Of a DNA stretch of 64,000 nt, positions 25,905-38,800 are shown piece after piece. The notes below the pieces were generated by a model. That model worked only from the letters and a program-made list of their open reading frames with translations, searched no databases and was not told where the DNA came from. The translations under genes were made by a program, and so were the position numbers. The stretch's first letter is position 1. Every line of letters begins with the position of its first letter. The DNA is from Isoetes taiwanensis (lineage: Eukaryota; Streptophyta; Lycopodiopsida; Isoetales; Isoetaceae). The DNA lies in NCBI GenBank assembly GCA_021234155.1, contig JAJEKV010000099.1:2424165-2488164 (forward strand), written 5' to 3'.

Positions 25905-26065
25905 TTGAAACCCCAAATCAAAAATCAAGGCTAAGGAAATTCTCCTGATTTTTGGCAAATCGGAATTGTTTTCCGGCCGCCAAAACCCTCGAAACCTTAG
26001 GAAATCAAATTAAAGGAAAATTCCAAAAAGTTTTTGAAACCCCGGAAAACCAAATTTAAATAATA
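25905..26065. repeat. Dispersed repeat, copy 2
   Basis: Related to 2455-2595, sharing GATTTTTGG, AATCGG, TTCCGG, CCAAAACC and CCGGAAAA in order. It lies about 90 bp upstream of the forward gene of the 26-32 kb cassette, so it may belong to that element's end. Confidence 0.5.
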
Positions 26066-26153
26066 GGATATCTCTGTTCGTTTTTCAAATCCGCTAAGCG
26101 CCATTTTATCTTCTCAATATACCCAATTTCTTACTTTAATTTGTTTGTAGGCC

Positions 26154-27505
26154 ATGGCAAACGAAGTTAAGGAGGTAAGCCCCAGAAATTAGCTTTCAAA
26201 ACCTGTTTTTTTGCTATGTTGTGCTTATTCTTTTTTATTGCAGAAGAAAATTGCTCGAACTAAAGTTGAATTTGTGTCATTGAGAGATTTATGTGGCACT
26301 GACACAAAGCCGAAAGAATTGAAGTGGAAAGATATTTCTCCAGTAGATTGGAATGAAATGTGCAAAGCCCCTTTGGTTAAAGGAAAGATGTAAAAATGAA
26401 TCGAGAACAGTATGCCACTAAGCTAAACGATCTGATTTCCAAGGTATATCAAAGGGGCCTCACCAACAATGAGTGTAGGACTCAGCTTTCTCGTGCTTTT
26501 GTGTGGAAAAACACTGTAAAAGCCCGTCTTAATCCAGAGAAATACAAGGTTAATTAGGCACAGTTTGCAGCTCAGGCTTACGGGGATTCAATGGACAAGA
26601 GGTCAAGAAATGATGGCTCCTTTTTCAACAAGAGCATAGAGGCCATTCTGTATGTGACAAACAGCTTGAACGAGCTTAAACACATTGATAAAATGAGCAT
26701 AATTAAGAAACAAGAAGATTTGTTGAGGCTAGAAGGTGTTGTACAAGGTGCTGACATGAATTGTTCTGTCTTGCTGGAAGCTATTGAAGATAGAAAACAA
26801 TCTTGGACAGCAATGGAAGCAGATTTAGAACCAGATGATAACATAAAGGCATGCATCAAGACCCTTAAAAGGGAAGAAAATTTGCTGAAAGAGATGCTGG
26901 AGAAGTCACTTGCCAAGGTCGACAGAACCCAGCATTTTGCCCTCCAGAAAGAAATTGAAAAGCTGAAGATGGATGTTGTAAGGTATGAAGATAAAATGGA
27001 ATGCTGACACAAATATTGCAAGAATGTGCAGTTTATGCAGCAGCATGTGAAGTCCAAAAGGCATGTTAGACTAACCATGGGAGAGTATAACATTCCTCTA
27101 ATCCATGACGAGGTATGCAATGTTTGTGGTTTGGTGCTTACTACTGAATATGAAATGCATGTTAAGCTCTCTTGCCAGCACAAGTATCATGTATATTGCT
27201 TTAGTATAGTGCTGGAAACTCTGGCATGCATAGTTCTAGACTGTGGTACAACAATGCCACAAGCACTTTTAAAAGAACTGGGATACAAAGCTGATGCAGC
27301 AGCAGTTGAGAGTGAAGAAGATGCTGATGCTGAAGAGGAAGATGGTGATGAGGAAGTTGAAGAAGATGAGGAAGTTGAAGATATCACTCCCAAGAAACAG
27401 ATAATGAAGAAAAACAAGAAACTTGAGGAAAGTGCTAGTAGCAGCAGTGAGATAAAATCTATCAAGAATTTGTTCCTATTAGGACGGCCAGGAAGAGGAC
27501 CATAG
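26154..27505 (+). pseudogene. Coiled-coil/RING-like transposon gene, broken
   Basis: Exon 1 is ATGGCAAACGAAGTTAAGGAG (26154-26174). A 69-bp intron (GTAAGC...TTGCAG) joins in frame to KKIARTKVEF at 26244. The protein is lysine- and glutamate-rich, with a likely coiled coil at about 26,800-26,990. Near the C-terminus, CNVCG...LSCQHKYHVYCFS...C..LDC is a RING- or C3HC4-like cysteine-histidine cluster, followed by an acidic run and a basic tail. It is broken by a one-base frameshift near 26391, by TAG at 26555 and by TGA at 27005. It ends tail-to-tail with the transposase-like gene at 27462. The family is not identified. It is inferred to be an accessory gene of the same mobile element. Confidence 0.6.
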
Positions 27506-28323
27506 GTTCTAGAAGTGCTACCAAAAGGCTGAGAAGAGCTGATGGAAACATTACAACATCATGAGCATTTCTTAAAGGTCTAGAATTCCTCTTCAACATT
27601 TCATGTGTGAGTGCTCTTTTAATCACTGCCCATGTCCCATCATGTTCACCTACAAACAAAAAAGAGAAGATTACTTTGGAGACATACAATTTAAGTAAAT
27701 CTGCAGTGCTGGCATATCTTTTCCATGGTAAGAGGCAAAGTAATTCCAGTTAAATGGAATACCAGAGCTCTTAAAAAATCTACCAATGAAGAAAAATGTT
27801 CTTGCACCCTTGAATTGATGTGAGCAACCATCAGACCACATCACATGGTTGGTATACTCCACACCTTTCTTGTATAGAAACTGAGCGTGCTTATTGAGGC
27901 AATGTTGAATAAAGAGAGTATCATGTTCTCTGTCATCTGAAACATAGAAGTGAGTCTCTTTGATTATGATCCTCTCACACTTACTTAGACTGTTCTCTTG
28001 AACCTCTGCAGCAGTTGCATGTCTGTATGTGATGTGCACCAGTATTGTCCATTGATCATTCCTCCAATGCAAACTTTGGATCTCTTGCTGTATTTGAATG
28101 TGTAAATATTCTCAATAAAGTCTATTACTAATACAACTGTGTCTTTTGGAAAAGTGGCTAAGCAGTCCCTCAACTGTTTAGCCTGCCATAAAATCTGTCA
28201 AAACATTCTTTGCATACTCCAAGATATCAGCAGTAGTACTTGTCTTGTACACGAGCTTAACTATTGGTTTTAGTACTACTTTCAAACCTCCAGTTCCATC
28301 AGGTTCAGTAGATAGTCCAAAAC
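27462..28323 (-). pseudogene. RNase H-like transposase-like gene, copy A
   Basis: The first visible exon starts at 28323 after an ACAG acceptor. In order it shows TVVLVIDFIEN, QEIQSLHWRNDQ, THFYVSDDREHD, VMWSDGCSHQFKGAR, WNYFASYHGK and, after an intron (acceptor at 27650), EHDGTWAVIKRAL. The spacing of D (IDF), D (SDG) and HGK...HDG fits a three-carboxylate RNase H-like nuclease. I know this pattern from uncharacterised, transposon-associated proteins of algae and animals, but I cannot name the superfamily. One-base shifts near 28055 and a changed segment after HGK suggest it is dead. The N-terminal half is not visible here, but a matching half exists at 56-58.5 kb. Confidence 0.65.
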
Positions 28324-28813
28324 CTGTAATTTTCCATAAAACTCATTTAGTAATGAGTATGATAGATTTTAAAATACAACAGCAGACTAAAGTAGATAAT
28401 ACAGCAAGGGTTTACTCTATCAAATGTCTTCCAGTCAACTGTATGAGCAGCACCTCTATTCAACTCTTTTGGACACATAAGTAATTTGGAAGGACCACAA
28501 GAATTGCATTTCAATTGCATGCAATTATGTTGATACTGGCCCCTCTGGAACCCAGTTCGAGTTTGGCTCTGACCAGATTTCTTCTTGATCGGGATCCAAA
28601 GGCGGGATCATTATTCTTTCAGGTCCTTTCTTGATGGTCCCGCTGTCTTCTACTGGACTACCTTTGTTGGATGCAGTATCCTCCTGTGGAATTGAATCGC
28701 CAGCAGATCCTTGTGATAGTGACAATGATCCAGATTGATTGCGCTTGATGTTCCTGGAATAATGAAAGCCGTCAGTTACGAAAGGAAAAACATTAAAGAC
28801 TTGAAGAGTTTTT

Positions 28814-28833
28814 GTCGTCTCGCGAGTCGAGCA
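28814..28833. repeat. Diverged palindrome copy
   Basis: TCGTCTCGCGAGTCGAGCAA, a degenerate single copy of the CTCGACTCGCGAGTCGAG palindrome. It lies in the gap between exons of the reverse gene. Confidence 0.5.
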
Positions 28834-30497
28834 ACCCTCGGAAAGGAAAGTAAACTCACCTCAATCGAAGATTCTCCATTATTTGTTTCGCTGTGAGTTC
28901 GTCTAAATCTTGGACATCTCCATCATCTTTATCTCCCTGACTATCATCTTTGTCTCTGTCATCTTTGTCCTCACTACTTCCAACAGTCTTTCTGCTTGAA
29001 AATGGTCATGAGGCAGGTCTAGGTATGACCGAATGGTCTCAACCATGTCCTTGTTCCCAACTACAGATATTGGCTTCATTCCATAGAGCATAGCCCCCTG
29101 AGAGAACAGGCCATTCATATACCACTCACATACAATCTGATCTCCCTCGACCAAGCTGGCAATGAAGTACTTGATAACTCTCGGCCGGATAGGAATTCTA
29201 TGTATTGGACCTGTCACACCATCAGTGCTGACTTTGTCAATCGATGGCACAGCCGCTCTTCCATGGTTCCATATGCTCCTGAGAAATCATGAACTTATCG
29301 ACATAGTGATGCTCGCTTGACCACCACTTGTCCAAATCCGCATTCGACCTTGAAAGCAGAACCAAAATTATGTTGAAAACTTGGTGCCTTTGGCACACCA
29401 AGTCTACACTCATGTTCCAGCTCGTATATGGAATACAAGACCTTGTTGCTGAAATTAATATCCGCTGCCCACTGTGAGACAGTAGTTGTCTGATTGCCCG
29501 GCATGCAAAAGATAAGGAAACTGAAAGTGTCTGGCTCGGTCATGTCCAGACACGTCTGATACCACTGCTCAATGTCAGTTTTTTCATAAAATAGGGTGGG
29601 GTCAATGGCAAATAGTGCCACAAGCCCAGCCGCTAGTTTCAGGCCACTGAACCCCTTGTGACCCAAGGTTATCAGAAAGGGAGGGGAGGTATCGTCTGTC
29701 TTAAATGGCACCACCCGAATCCAAGCTTTCGCTTCAGAAGTGCCATAGCACGTTCAGGAAAGGGGGCGGCTTTGACGTTATGTTTAAGCTTGGTGTTGAT
29801 GTAGGGTTGGTATAGCCGGTTCAACTCCTTCATGTCATCCTCATCAAGCGCCGTCTTCTCCTTATAGTAATCAAATTCATGGCATGCATTGGATGCAACA
29901 TTGCAGAATTCTGTGATGCCTTCTTCCAATGCACGCCATCTCTTCAGGACTGTGGCATAGTCCTTTGTGTCCTGCATTTTTGAACTCCTAGTCTTCCTTA
30001 GCAGGATTGTCCCATCTAGGATTTTGCCCTGTAGGTCGAGCGTTTCTTTGTCCGTGAGACCCTGTATGCTTTTCATGAACAGCTTGTCGAACAGCTTTGG
30101 GTCCGGCCTGGTTGGCAATTCTCCATTGCTGTCCTTAAGCTTACCTCTTGTCCAGAGAGCCCAGATCTCAGTCTATTTTACCCATACCACCTCACTGCTG
30201 AGAATGAGATCATATTATTCAGATAGAGATTCCCTGCCCTTTCTTGGTGTTCTCTTCTTCTTCTCATCTTCATCACCCCCCTCATCATCTTCCTGGCCTT
30301 CCAGAAGAACATATTTGCATAGTTTCTCGAAGGTCTTCCACTTGTCTGAGGGAGCCCTATTTCCTTTACGCCGCTGAGGACAACTCAATGCCTTCCACTG
30401 TTGCCGAGCGTCTATGATCTGGTCAGGATACGGGCTACAAGAAATAAATGGAACTATGTCAGAACAAGGGAAGAGTACATCCAGAGGGTTTGGGGCT

Positions 30498-30848
30498 TTC
30501 TTGACTCACGAGTCGAGAATACCCGGAGGAAGGAAAAAAGAGAGGATGCGGGGCCTTTCTTGATTCGCGAGTCGAGAAAGTCCTCAATTTGAAGGAGGCC
30601 TCTGTATAGCAATAAATTTAAAATTCTCGGTATTCTCGACTCGCGAGTCGAAAATACCCAGAGTAAGACAAAAAAAGAGGATGCGGGGCTTTTCTCGACT
30701 CGCGAGTCGAGAAAGTGCTCAGGTGGAACGAGGCCTCTATATAGCAGTAAATTAAAAAATTTCGGTAATCTCGACTCAGAGTCGAGAATACACGGAGAAC
30801 GATAGAAAGCAGAGGATGCGGGATCTTTATCGACTCGAGAGACGAGAA
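30498..30848. repeat. Intronic tandem array of 18-bp palindromes
   Basis: A 135-bp unit is repeated about 2.6 times. Each unit has two copies of a palindrome whose perfect form is CTCGACTCGCGAGTCGAG: at 30498, 30557, 30633, 30692, 30769 and 30827. GAGGATGCGGG..TT and GGCCTCT.TATAGCA.TAAA spacers are conserved. The array nearly fills the presumed intron between the ParB-like exon and the exon starting at 30434. Related palindromes reappear at 40566-40992. Confidence 0.85.
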
Positions 30849-32095
30849 TCGCTCTGGTGCAGGGACAGTAGAATATCTTATGTAGCTGGCACTTGCTGCT
30901 ATTGTATTCAGACAGTGGCTAATGCTGGTGAGCTCGGTTGGTGGTGTATCCGCTAAGAGAACTCTGCACTCCCATTTGGAATACAGATCCTTAATTCTTT
31001 GTGGGACCTCCTTTTCTGTCTGGTGTTGCCCTCACTAAATGCTGACCATCCACAACCCAGAACCTCACATCTTTGCCCTTCAGGTCTTCCTCAATGCTCC
31101 ATCTGAATAACTCACCAGTAGCTCTGCTGAATGGTATAACGTCTGCAGGCATTGGATCTGCAACGGGATGACGCACCATGAGGTTCAGAACCTATAGCAT
31201 GTGAGCTAGATTAAATTCCCTGTGGTTGAAGAGGACCGCATCACCAGTGCAAATCTTCAACTGTCTCTTGTAGCCAATCCCCAATGGATAAAATTGAGCC
31301 AGACACTCCATCTTTTGGGCCTCCCTCTGCGACTTCTTTATCTGGTCATTTGGATCCAAGAACTGGGAGTCAACCATTTCGTCATCTTCTGCATCTGAAT
31401 CATCTGGAGTGCTTTCAGTTTCCACACTTGCACTCTTCTCTGGAGTTTTCTCCTTCTCAACAACATCCTTCATAACTGTAGAGTGCTTTAAAGTCTTAAG
31501 CATGTTGGAAGTGAAGTTCCCTGTGTTAAAAAGCTTCTCTCTCACCCTGGAATAAATCTCCATTCTGAGCTCCCTTGATGTGAGCGTTCCGGCCTCCTTC
31601 ATCCCTTCCAAATCCTTCCAGCCCAAGTTCTAGCAATTTAGAGGCGCCGGCCTTTTGTCAATCCCCTTGACCTTGCTCATTGATGTGGAAGAATAATCCA
31701 CATACAAAGTAAGATGACTTGTATCTGGGGCAGCAACGGAGAGGACCACACCGACCTTCTTATACTTGTCGCCGGAACTTTTTTTATCCCTTTGCCAAAG
31801 GAACAGATCTTTCACCTTTCCACAAGATGTCACTTCGACATACCACCAGCAATCCGCAGGGGTTTCCAGCAGTTCTGTCTCCAATCCTTCAAGGACGAAG
31901 AATGGAGTTCTACCAGTGATGACGAGTGTCTCTGCCGTAAATGCTACAAGGCTAAAATATCATCAGAACAGGTAGATGAATCGAATCAAAATTGAGAGCT
32001 TACCGGAAGGCATGGTTTTTCTTTTCTTCATTCCACTAGAACCCGTCTCCGATCGAGCGCCTCGCTTCTTCGTTGGATTTCTCATGTCTTGATGT

Positions 32096-32772
32096 TGGCG
32101 CTGTCTCTTGCTGCTCGAATTCCCTTCTAAACTTAGTCTCTTCTAGGACTTTGTGATTTTGGGACTGCATGTAAAAAACAGGTACTGGCGTGTTCTTAAA
32201 TTTGAAATTAAAGACATACAATCATTCAAGGAACGTACAATCATTCAAGGGAAAAAAGCAGGCTAAGGGTACAACACGACCATCTTTAGCCCGCCTAAAC
32301 ACTAATTCGAAATTTTACATTTCGAGGGACTACGTGTATCGAGCGCAGTGGAGTTTATCGGGCGCATAGTTTTATCGGGTCTTAGCAGCCGGAGGCCGAG
32401 AGAGATTCCAAATGACTTATCGGCATGGAGCCATGTTGTAAGCTCCTAACAACGGTTTAATCTGTATCTCATTCTAACTGAGTGTGTTTGTTGAAATTAG
32501 ATGATTTGATCGATGTACGTGGGGTGAAGGTAGCAGCCGGATATGAGCTAGAGGACACGGGCACTCTTCACTGCAGCGCTATGGAGAAGAGATACACAAG
32601 AATTGCTTTGACACAAGTTTGTGATGGAGATGCCTTGTTGATGAGGCCGACAGAAGAAGCAAAGACCCTCGGCGAGGCTGCGGGATCTGTGATATAATGG
32701 CCCAAAGAGTACTTGCGAGAAGAGGTGAGTGTTTACCACTGTTTTATTAGGATGCTTGTTTCAGAGATCCTG
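32096..32772. other. Upstream region of the cassette
   Basis: It contains a short direct repeat ACAATCATTCAAGG (about 32218 and 32237) and no recognised gene. A 71-codon frame at 32482-32697 has no recognisable domain. It could hold the promoter of the reverse gene, but no TATA box is convincing. Confidence 0.35.
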
Positions 32773-32880
32773 TTAGGCATGTTAGACATGTTTAGAATGT
32801 GGAACTGCTCGAAAGCTCGATCGATTGGTTGCTTCCTTGTTGAGCATATTTCAGCGTCGAGACACTCTATGGATTGAGAG
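32773..32880. repeat. Left part of a tandem unit split by the transposon
   Basis: TGTTAGGCATGTTAGACATG through CGTCGAGACAC...TTGAGAG aligns with 40176-40283. Joined to 40056-40175 it rebuilds one unit of about 228 bp. The last eight bases (32873-32880, ATTGAGAG) are the TSD. Confidence 0.9.
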
Positions 32881-35800
32881 CCCGGGGGGTGTAGCTAATG
32901 TATAGTCTATAGGGCATGTGCGTGCACAGGGTTAAAGAAAAAGGTCCTTATACGGTTAAAATACTAGAAAAAATCCCCTTATACGGAAATTTAAAGAAAC
33001 TCTAGGTACACCCCCTACCATATATATGTACGCTGAGTTCTGTAAATTCCTCCAAACCCCCTACCATATTTGTACAATTTATCTAAATTCAAACATACCC
33101 CCTACCATATTTTTATAATCAGTTTCGTTTGGACAGAGACATTATTCTATAAGTCGTTACGACGCCGCTGCAAGCCCGTCCACAAGTGCTCTCGATAGGG
33201 GTTGTGTATACAGTTGACTACTGGATTGACCGGGTTGAATGTTAAGTAGCCATAATTTAAGGTTTAACCCGGGTTTAACTTGTCTACAACGGCCCTTTGC
33301 CACCCACTCGAAAAGGATTTAGTTATTTATTTTCTAGTTCTTCTAAGGTTTGCACTTAGAATGTTATTTCAAGATGAAATTTTCACATTTGAATAACAAT
33401 GGCTTCATTGATATATCAGTATCCATAAGGGATTCAACTCAAAAATACATGTGAATTGCTCTAGTATATAGTGAGCAAGTAATTCCGAAAACCTTACCCA
33501 TATAATGGTTGCTATAAAAACCGGGATAAAAACCAAGCTTCATTTCTAAGCAATAAGTCCAATTTTAATTGACCACAAGTGCAATTTTTAGAATAATAGG
33601 GTAAGGGCCATTGAAATTTTAACGTCTGCAATACCCGTTGAATCTCGAACAAAACATCGTTCACACGCAGCTGCACTATTCACCTAGTGCAATTTGTAGC
33701 ATTCGATTTCAATCTGCTATAGCCTAAGTGGGATGTTCTTCTTCCAATAGCTTCCGTTTTACCATCCTGACAAAAACCAGCTTGTTTCCCAACAAATAAC
33801 CCAGTATCAAATAACCATCCTAGACAACCCTTGTGATAACGTGTATCATCCACAATACAACCTACTTCGACATGCTCTTTTTTTTTTCTCAAACCATGAT
33901 TTTATTTAACCTCTCTGCAGGTGCTTCTAGATGCACTAAAGAACTTATACCACCGCATGTCACAAAATTTGGAAAGAACCTAAGACATAGATCGCAAAAA
34001 AACTGCAAAGATCGCAAAAAAACTAAGACATGGACCCGTATGGTAGGTATCGATGATCTATTCAACATTTAACATCACAGTTTCATCACAATTTGTCAAT
34101 CTGGAAAGGACATTTAACATCACAGTTTCATCAACCTAGACTAAAAAAACCTTTAAAACCACAAGTAATTTAGATTAAAGCTCAAAATGTAAATACATCT
34201 AAAGTCTCCAAACACCAAATACGTCCACTACACCTAGTACATACCGAATAATGTTTTCGAACATTCTTCCAATATCGATCATGCGCCTTAGAAAACTAAC
34301 ATAACACTACGGATCAATGAACTTGGTGCTTGTTGCTCGCGATGTCCGGTGTAACCAATAAAAGGAACTATTCGAAAACTAAAATCGAAACTAACGCTTA
34401 TCATGTTATTCAAATCAGAAATTATCCATACAAATTTTATTTAGTTTAATATGACATGTACCTCCACAGCCTCGATTTATCTTCGTATTGAACCTATCTT
34501 GCCACACGTTTTCCCTTGGCCTCTGCAAAAAGTTTAGGCAGGCAGTTATTTAGTAACCAACAAAATAAAATGCCAAAAAATACTTACGAGATTTCAAAAA
34601 TTCATCAAACTTTGTCTTGTCACCGTCACATAGTTCGTACTTATTGGTAACAGGGCTGAATGTGAAATTGGCAAAAATGACACTCTCTAACTCTACAATC
34701 TGGTTCTCCAACAAATCGTACGTGTACAAATGATGGGAATCGCCTAGCATCTTATCAAATTCTCTGTACCAGGCCATGTTCACCTCAACAGCATAGGATG
34801 GCCTACTGGCTAAGTCAACGGGTTCTCGAGTTTCTCTCCACGACCTTCCAACCTTCTTCCTCATGCTAAGCACCCGACCAACATATCAAAAGCAGGACTT
34901 TGTTGTTTTCAATATTTTCTTCAACTCCTTGTCCCTCTTCTACTTGTCTCTTCTTCCACTTCAAGTTCAAAGTAAAACAATTTGATCACTACCTATGCCC
35001 AAGCTTGTCCCTCGCATCAATATCACCGAGTCTTCACCGGTCACAAACCTAGATTTGACCTTGGTTAATCTGTCCTTTGACGCCCAAGGATTACCATTAA
35101 GTTGGCTAACTAATGTACTCTTGCAAATGACTTTCCCTTCCACCATCACATGGTGCTGCACCTTATGTTGGATTCCTTACAGCGTGATCTACCATCTCAT
35201 CGAATACATGTTTCAATTGACTGATTGGCTGCAACCTCATCATCCCTCGGTGCTTGAGGCGGTGGCATCTCTAGTTCATCACATTCATCATCGGTCGGGG
35301 CTTGCATCAGCTACCTCGCGTGCAAGTTGAAAGAATTTCTCGTGTAGCCATGGAAAATCCCACCATTCCGTTCCTAACTTTGGCTCCATTCCACATTTCT
35401 TGCAAAGGGACTGTGCACTTCTAAGTCCTCTTTGTAGCAAACCAATGACTAATTCATCTGTAGCTACAACCCCATAATCTCCCAAGTTTGCGTGTGCTTT
35501 GGGGAAAAGCAAATCAGCTTGTGCCTGGTACTCTGCTACTTTATTCAATGCACCTGCACTATGGAGAAGGTCTGCCCCATCATAATTCACTCGTTCCCAA
35601 CCATACCACCTACTTTAGAGAAAAGTTCTCACAATTGATTAGCCACGCCGTCAAATCAAGTGGAACCATTAGGGTTGGGAAAAAATCTCTAAAATACTTC
35701 ACCAGCAAGACTACAAAATGGCAAGAGATCTCTATGTCCACAAATGTCTGTTGACTGATGAAATTCTCCTTCACTGAATAAACATGGTGATTAATCAACC

Positions 35801-38800
35801 ACAATCTCCACAATCTGGATTATGAAAGCAAGGACAACAGTTATTGATTATCTAAAACACTATATGATGGAAACTAGAAGTACCTAAAGAAGAAGGCAAC
35901 AGTTGCTGCAGCCTCAACTCGAGCTGCCAAGTCCTTGTACGGGGATAAGAAAATGTTTATGTACAAAGCTACTACCTTCAGATATATCTCCGTTCCAAGA
36001 TTATTCTCTCTTTTTGTGTTGTTCTCTTCTCTCAAATATGTAAGGCACTGTTGAACCCTGCGACTTGCAAGTCGTTGCACGGCTCTCCAATTCTGACGAT
36101 CCACCCGCTTGACATCACCTAGCTCCAGACCATGCTCATCACACTTCTCAAAGACCGCCCAAATGTCATTTAATGTGACCAACCACTTCCCTAAGTATAG
36201 TCGTCTTGCTGCACTATCAAGAGCATTCACTAATTTTTTACCATTGTGAATGTAGTCCTGATCATGCAGACCTAAAACACTGCCATCACCTCCACGTTGC
36301 CCCTTTAAAACCCAACCTGCCCATGGAATGTCAAATGAAGAGCCCGATCTACAATAATCCTCAAGCATGCATTTTCTTCTTCTGCTATCACTGTCACTAG
36401 CATGGCCAATTAGAGGGCCAAGAACGCCCTCAAGATGCTTCCGCCATAGATCTTCTATTCGCCACATCATGCGGTCTGCGGCACTTGCATCAAACTTGTT
36501 GCAAGTTAGTTGAATTGTCAAGACTAGCCTAGGTAGCTTAGGATGTAGAGGGTTCACTATTATTACACGAGCATAGTGCACAATGGCACATTCATCATTT
36601 ATAAGCTCGGCTTACATTTGAAAACCCTTCAGCTCCTTCACCAACTTTTACCACAAAAAACTCATCACAAATGTGGTTGTGCTTCTGACCGCAGAAACCC
36701 TCGCAACACATCATCCCGAGCACACCATCCGATTGCCTTTTAATAACGGTCTGCGTCTTCAGAAACCCAAACATGGCACTCGCATGGTGGATGAAGTCCT
36801 AATTTGTCCATCTTCTTCTTGTATGTTCTAGCCAAAGATCTCAAAATTATCCTCGCATTATACCAACCCTATATTGATACTGAGTTCTACATCTCCGTTT
36901 AGTAGTGGAGATATGTGGCCCACCAAAATTACTGCTCAAGAAGTCGTGCATTCTAGCACCACCCCATATCTTTACGATTTCAAATAACTGCTTAGTGGTT
37001 TCATGGTATCTCTTACTCACACCAGGCTTGTTTAAATTGGAAGCTAAATCCACTAAAAAATTCCAAAGTCCTTGCTTTCCCTCAAACTTACCATTCCTAT
37101 AAGTTTGTTCTATGTCCCTGCAAAATTTTGAGATATCCTTCCTTTTCATAGATTCGGTCACGGTCTCACGCAAAGTCCTCGCCCTGATTGAGAGGGCAAG
37201 ACATCTTCTACTGAGCCAGAAATTCTCCTTCTTTAAGTAACGTAAAGCTCTCGCTGTAGATTGAGCTTGATGAAGGAGCTCGCCTGCTGTTAAATAACCA
37301 AGCCTGATTCTAGACTTGGTGGACCTACTTCCTTGCCTTACATCTTTTTGTTGCTGCCTGGATACTCTCATCCTGAAGTCTCTCTCCTTTGGAATGGTGG
37401 AACAAGGCATGCATTGGTGATTGTTAGACAAGATACAAAGGCAACACTCATGCCGAAACGTTCCAACTATTGCGCTTTCTTGGCCTGGAATGCTAATCCT
37501 CACATGCGGCTCACTATACCAGTTCACTCCACGCTTAATGTCCCCAAGAAAAGGCTTTAAATCCACTGTTTTATTATTATATCTGTACAACCCTTGCCAA
37601 TAACCCCAACACAAACTTGATAGAAGCATCCTACCTGGTTTTACATTGAATACTCAATATCATTAACTAACACCCACCCTAAACTTACTTATTTACCTAC
37701 AAACAAAAATGACAACCACATCTAAGTACTTACTTTCCGCTGCAGTGCTCGTCCCTGCTTCGTTTATCCCTGCGCCACTTGGGCCTGCTCCACTGGTGCC
37801 ATCACTAGCAGACACTATAAAGAGAGAAACAATAAATAAACTATAAAGAGAGATAAATTTAATGGTACTATGATTTAAATGCATAACAACAAAGAATATT
37901 GCCTCAAGTCCTTAACTTCAGATATATATGATGATCCCTATTACTGGCTATTCTATGGCTATTTGAATGCATTCATATCAGTTGTTCCTCCTGCTATCAG
38001 TTCATTCTTTAAATATGCTTGCACACAAACAAAGTAGGAGATTAACAAACCTCGTGGTAAGAAGGTAAACAATGATCTATTTGTTTAAGCTTCGGTGGGA
38101 GAACTTGGATGGTCGACCAAGTTTTTTATGCGATTTTCCTCATACTTTTTAACATGAGCTTGGGAGGTGATATGTCCGTCAAAAAACTATAATATCACCC
38201 AAAGAAAGATACATTTAATCCTCAAGAAAAAAAAGACGGAGAAGAAGAGCGCATTCGAATAGAGACATCAAATTTGGCTTCATCACCATGACCAAGGAGG
38301 GAAAAAGTTTACCGCTTGGTGGAAAAAGTTCGCACTTTTGAACAAATGTCACAAGTGATGAGGATCCCCATTAAGGTTCTTGTAGTCTCCAACGTATAGG
38401 CACAAAAGGAGAATGGCGTGCCATTCTCCATTGACCATTTCGCAAGCTCACCCTCCAAAGAACCCTTGAACTTGTTTCTTATTTGCTTCCAACACAAGCT
38501 TTACACGCTTCACCGTAGCGAATAATTAGGAGATAGTTAGGGAATATAAAACCTAGAAAACTCGAGCAAAAAATCAGAAATCCAAAAGTGCAAAAAGTGC
38601 GGACCTGCCTAAGTTTTTCATCCTCCTCATGGCTCATCTTGACTCTAGCAAAATATTTATCCAAATGGGCCTTCGTTTTGCAATGCGAGGCAAAAAAGTT
38701 GTACCACATATCTTCAACACTTTGTCCCATATTCAATCGTTATTTCACGGCAATAGATCTTGAACTTGGCTTTACCATCCTCGTCGCATGAGGTGAGCTC

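Larger units (their letters stand above)
28525..32095 (-). pseudogene. ParB-like/methyltransferase-like transposon gene
   Basis: Exon 1 runs from ATG at 32095 (MRNPTKKRGARSETG) to donor GTAAGC at 32003. Exon 2 starts at 31943 after TTGTAG. Its frame continues through TAG at 31627 and TAG at 31192 into WSIEEDLKGK...FWVVDGQHLVRAT, then after a shift PQRIKDLYSKWECRVLL; this resembles ParB-type VDGQH domains. Exon 3 starts at 30434 (PYPDQIIDARQQWKAL) and leads to 29300. 29250-28903 has RPRVIKYFIASLVEGDQIV then EWYMNGLFSQGAMLYGMKP, a degenerate match to the motif-I region of beta-class DNA methyltransferases. 28725-28525 is a low-complexity tail. At least four in-frame stops are present. The domain calls are tentative. 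Confidence 0.5.

Noticed and set aside
30119-31629. TAA and TAG read as glutamine (altered code)
   Set aside because: Several stops in the ParB-like gene sit where Gln would fit, but neighbouring genes also show in-frame TGA and one-base shifts, so decay or sequence error explains all of them more simply.
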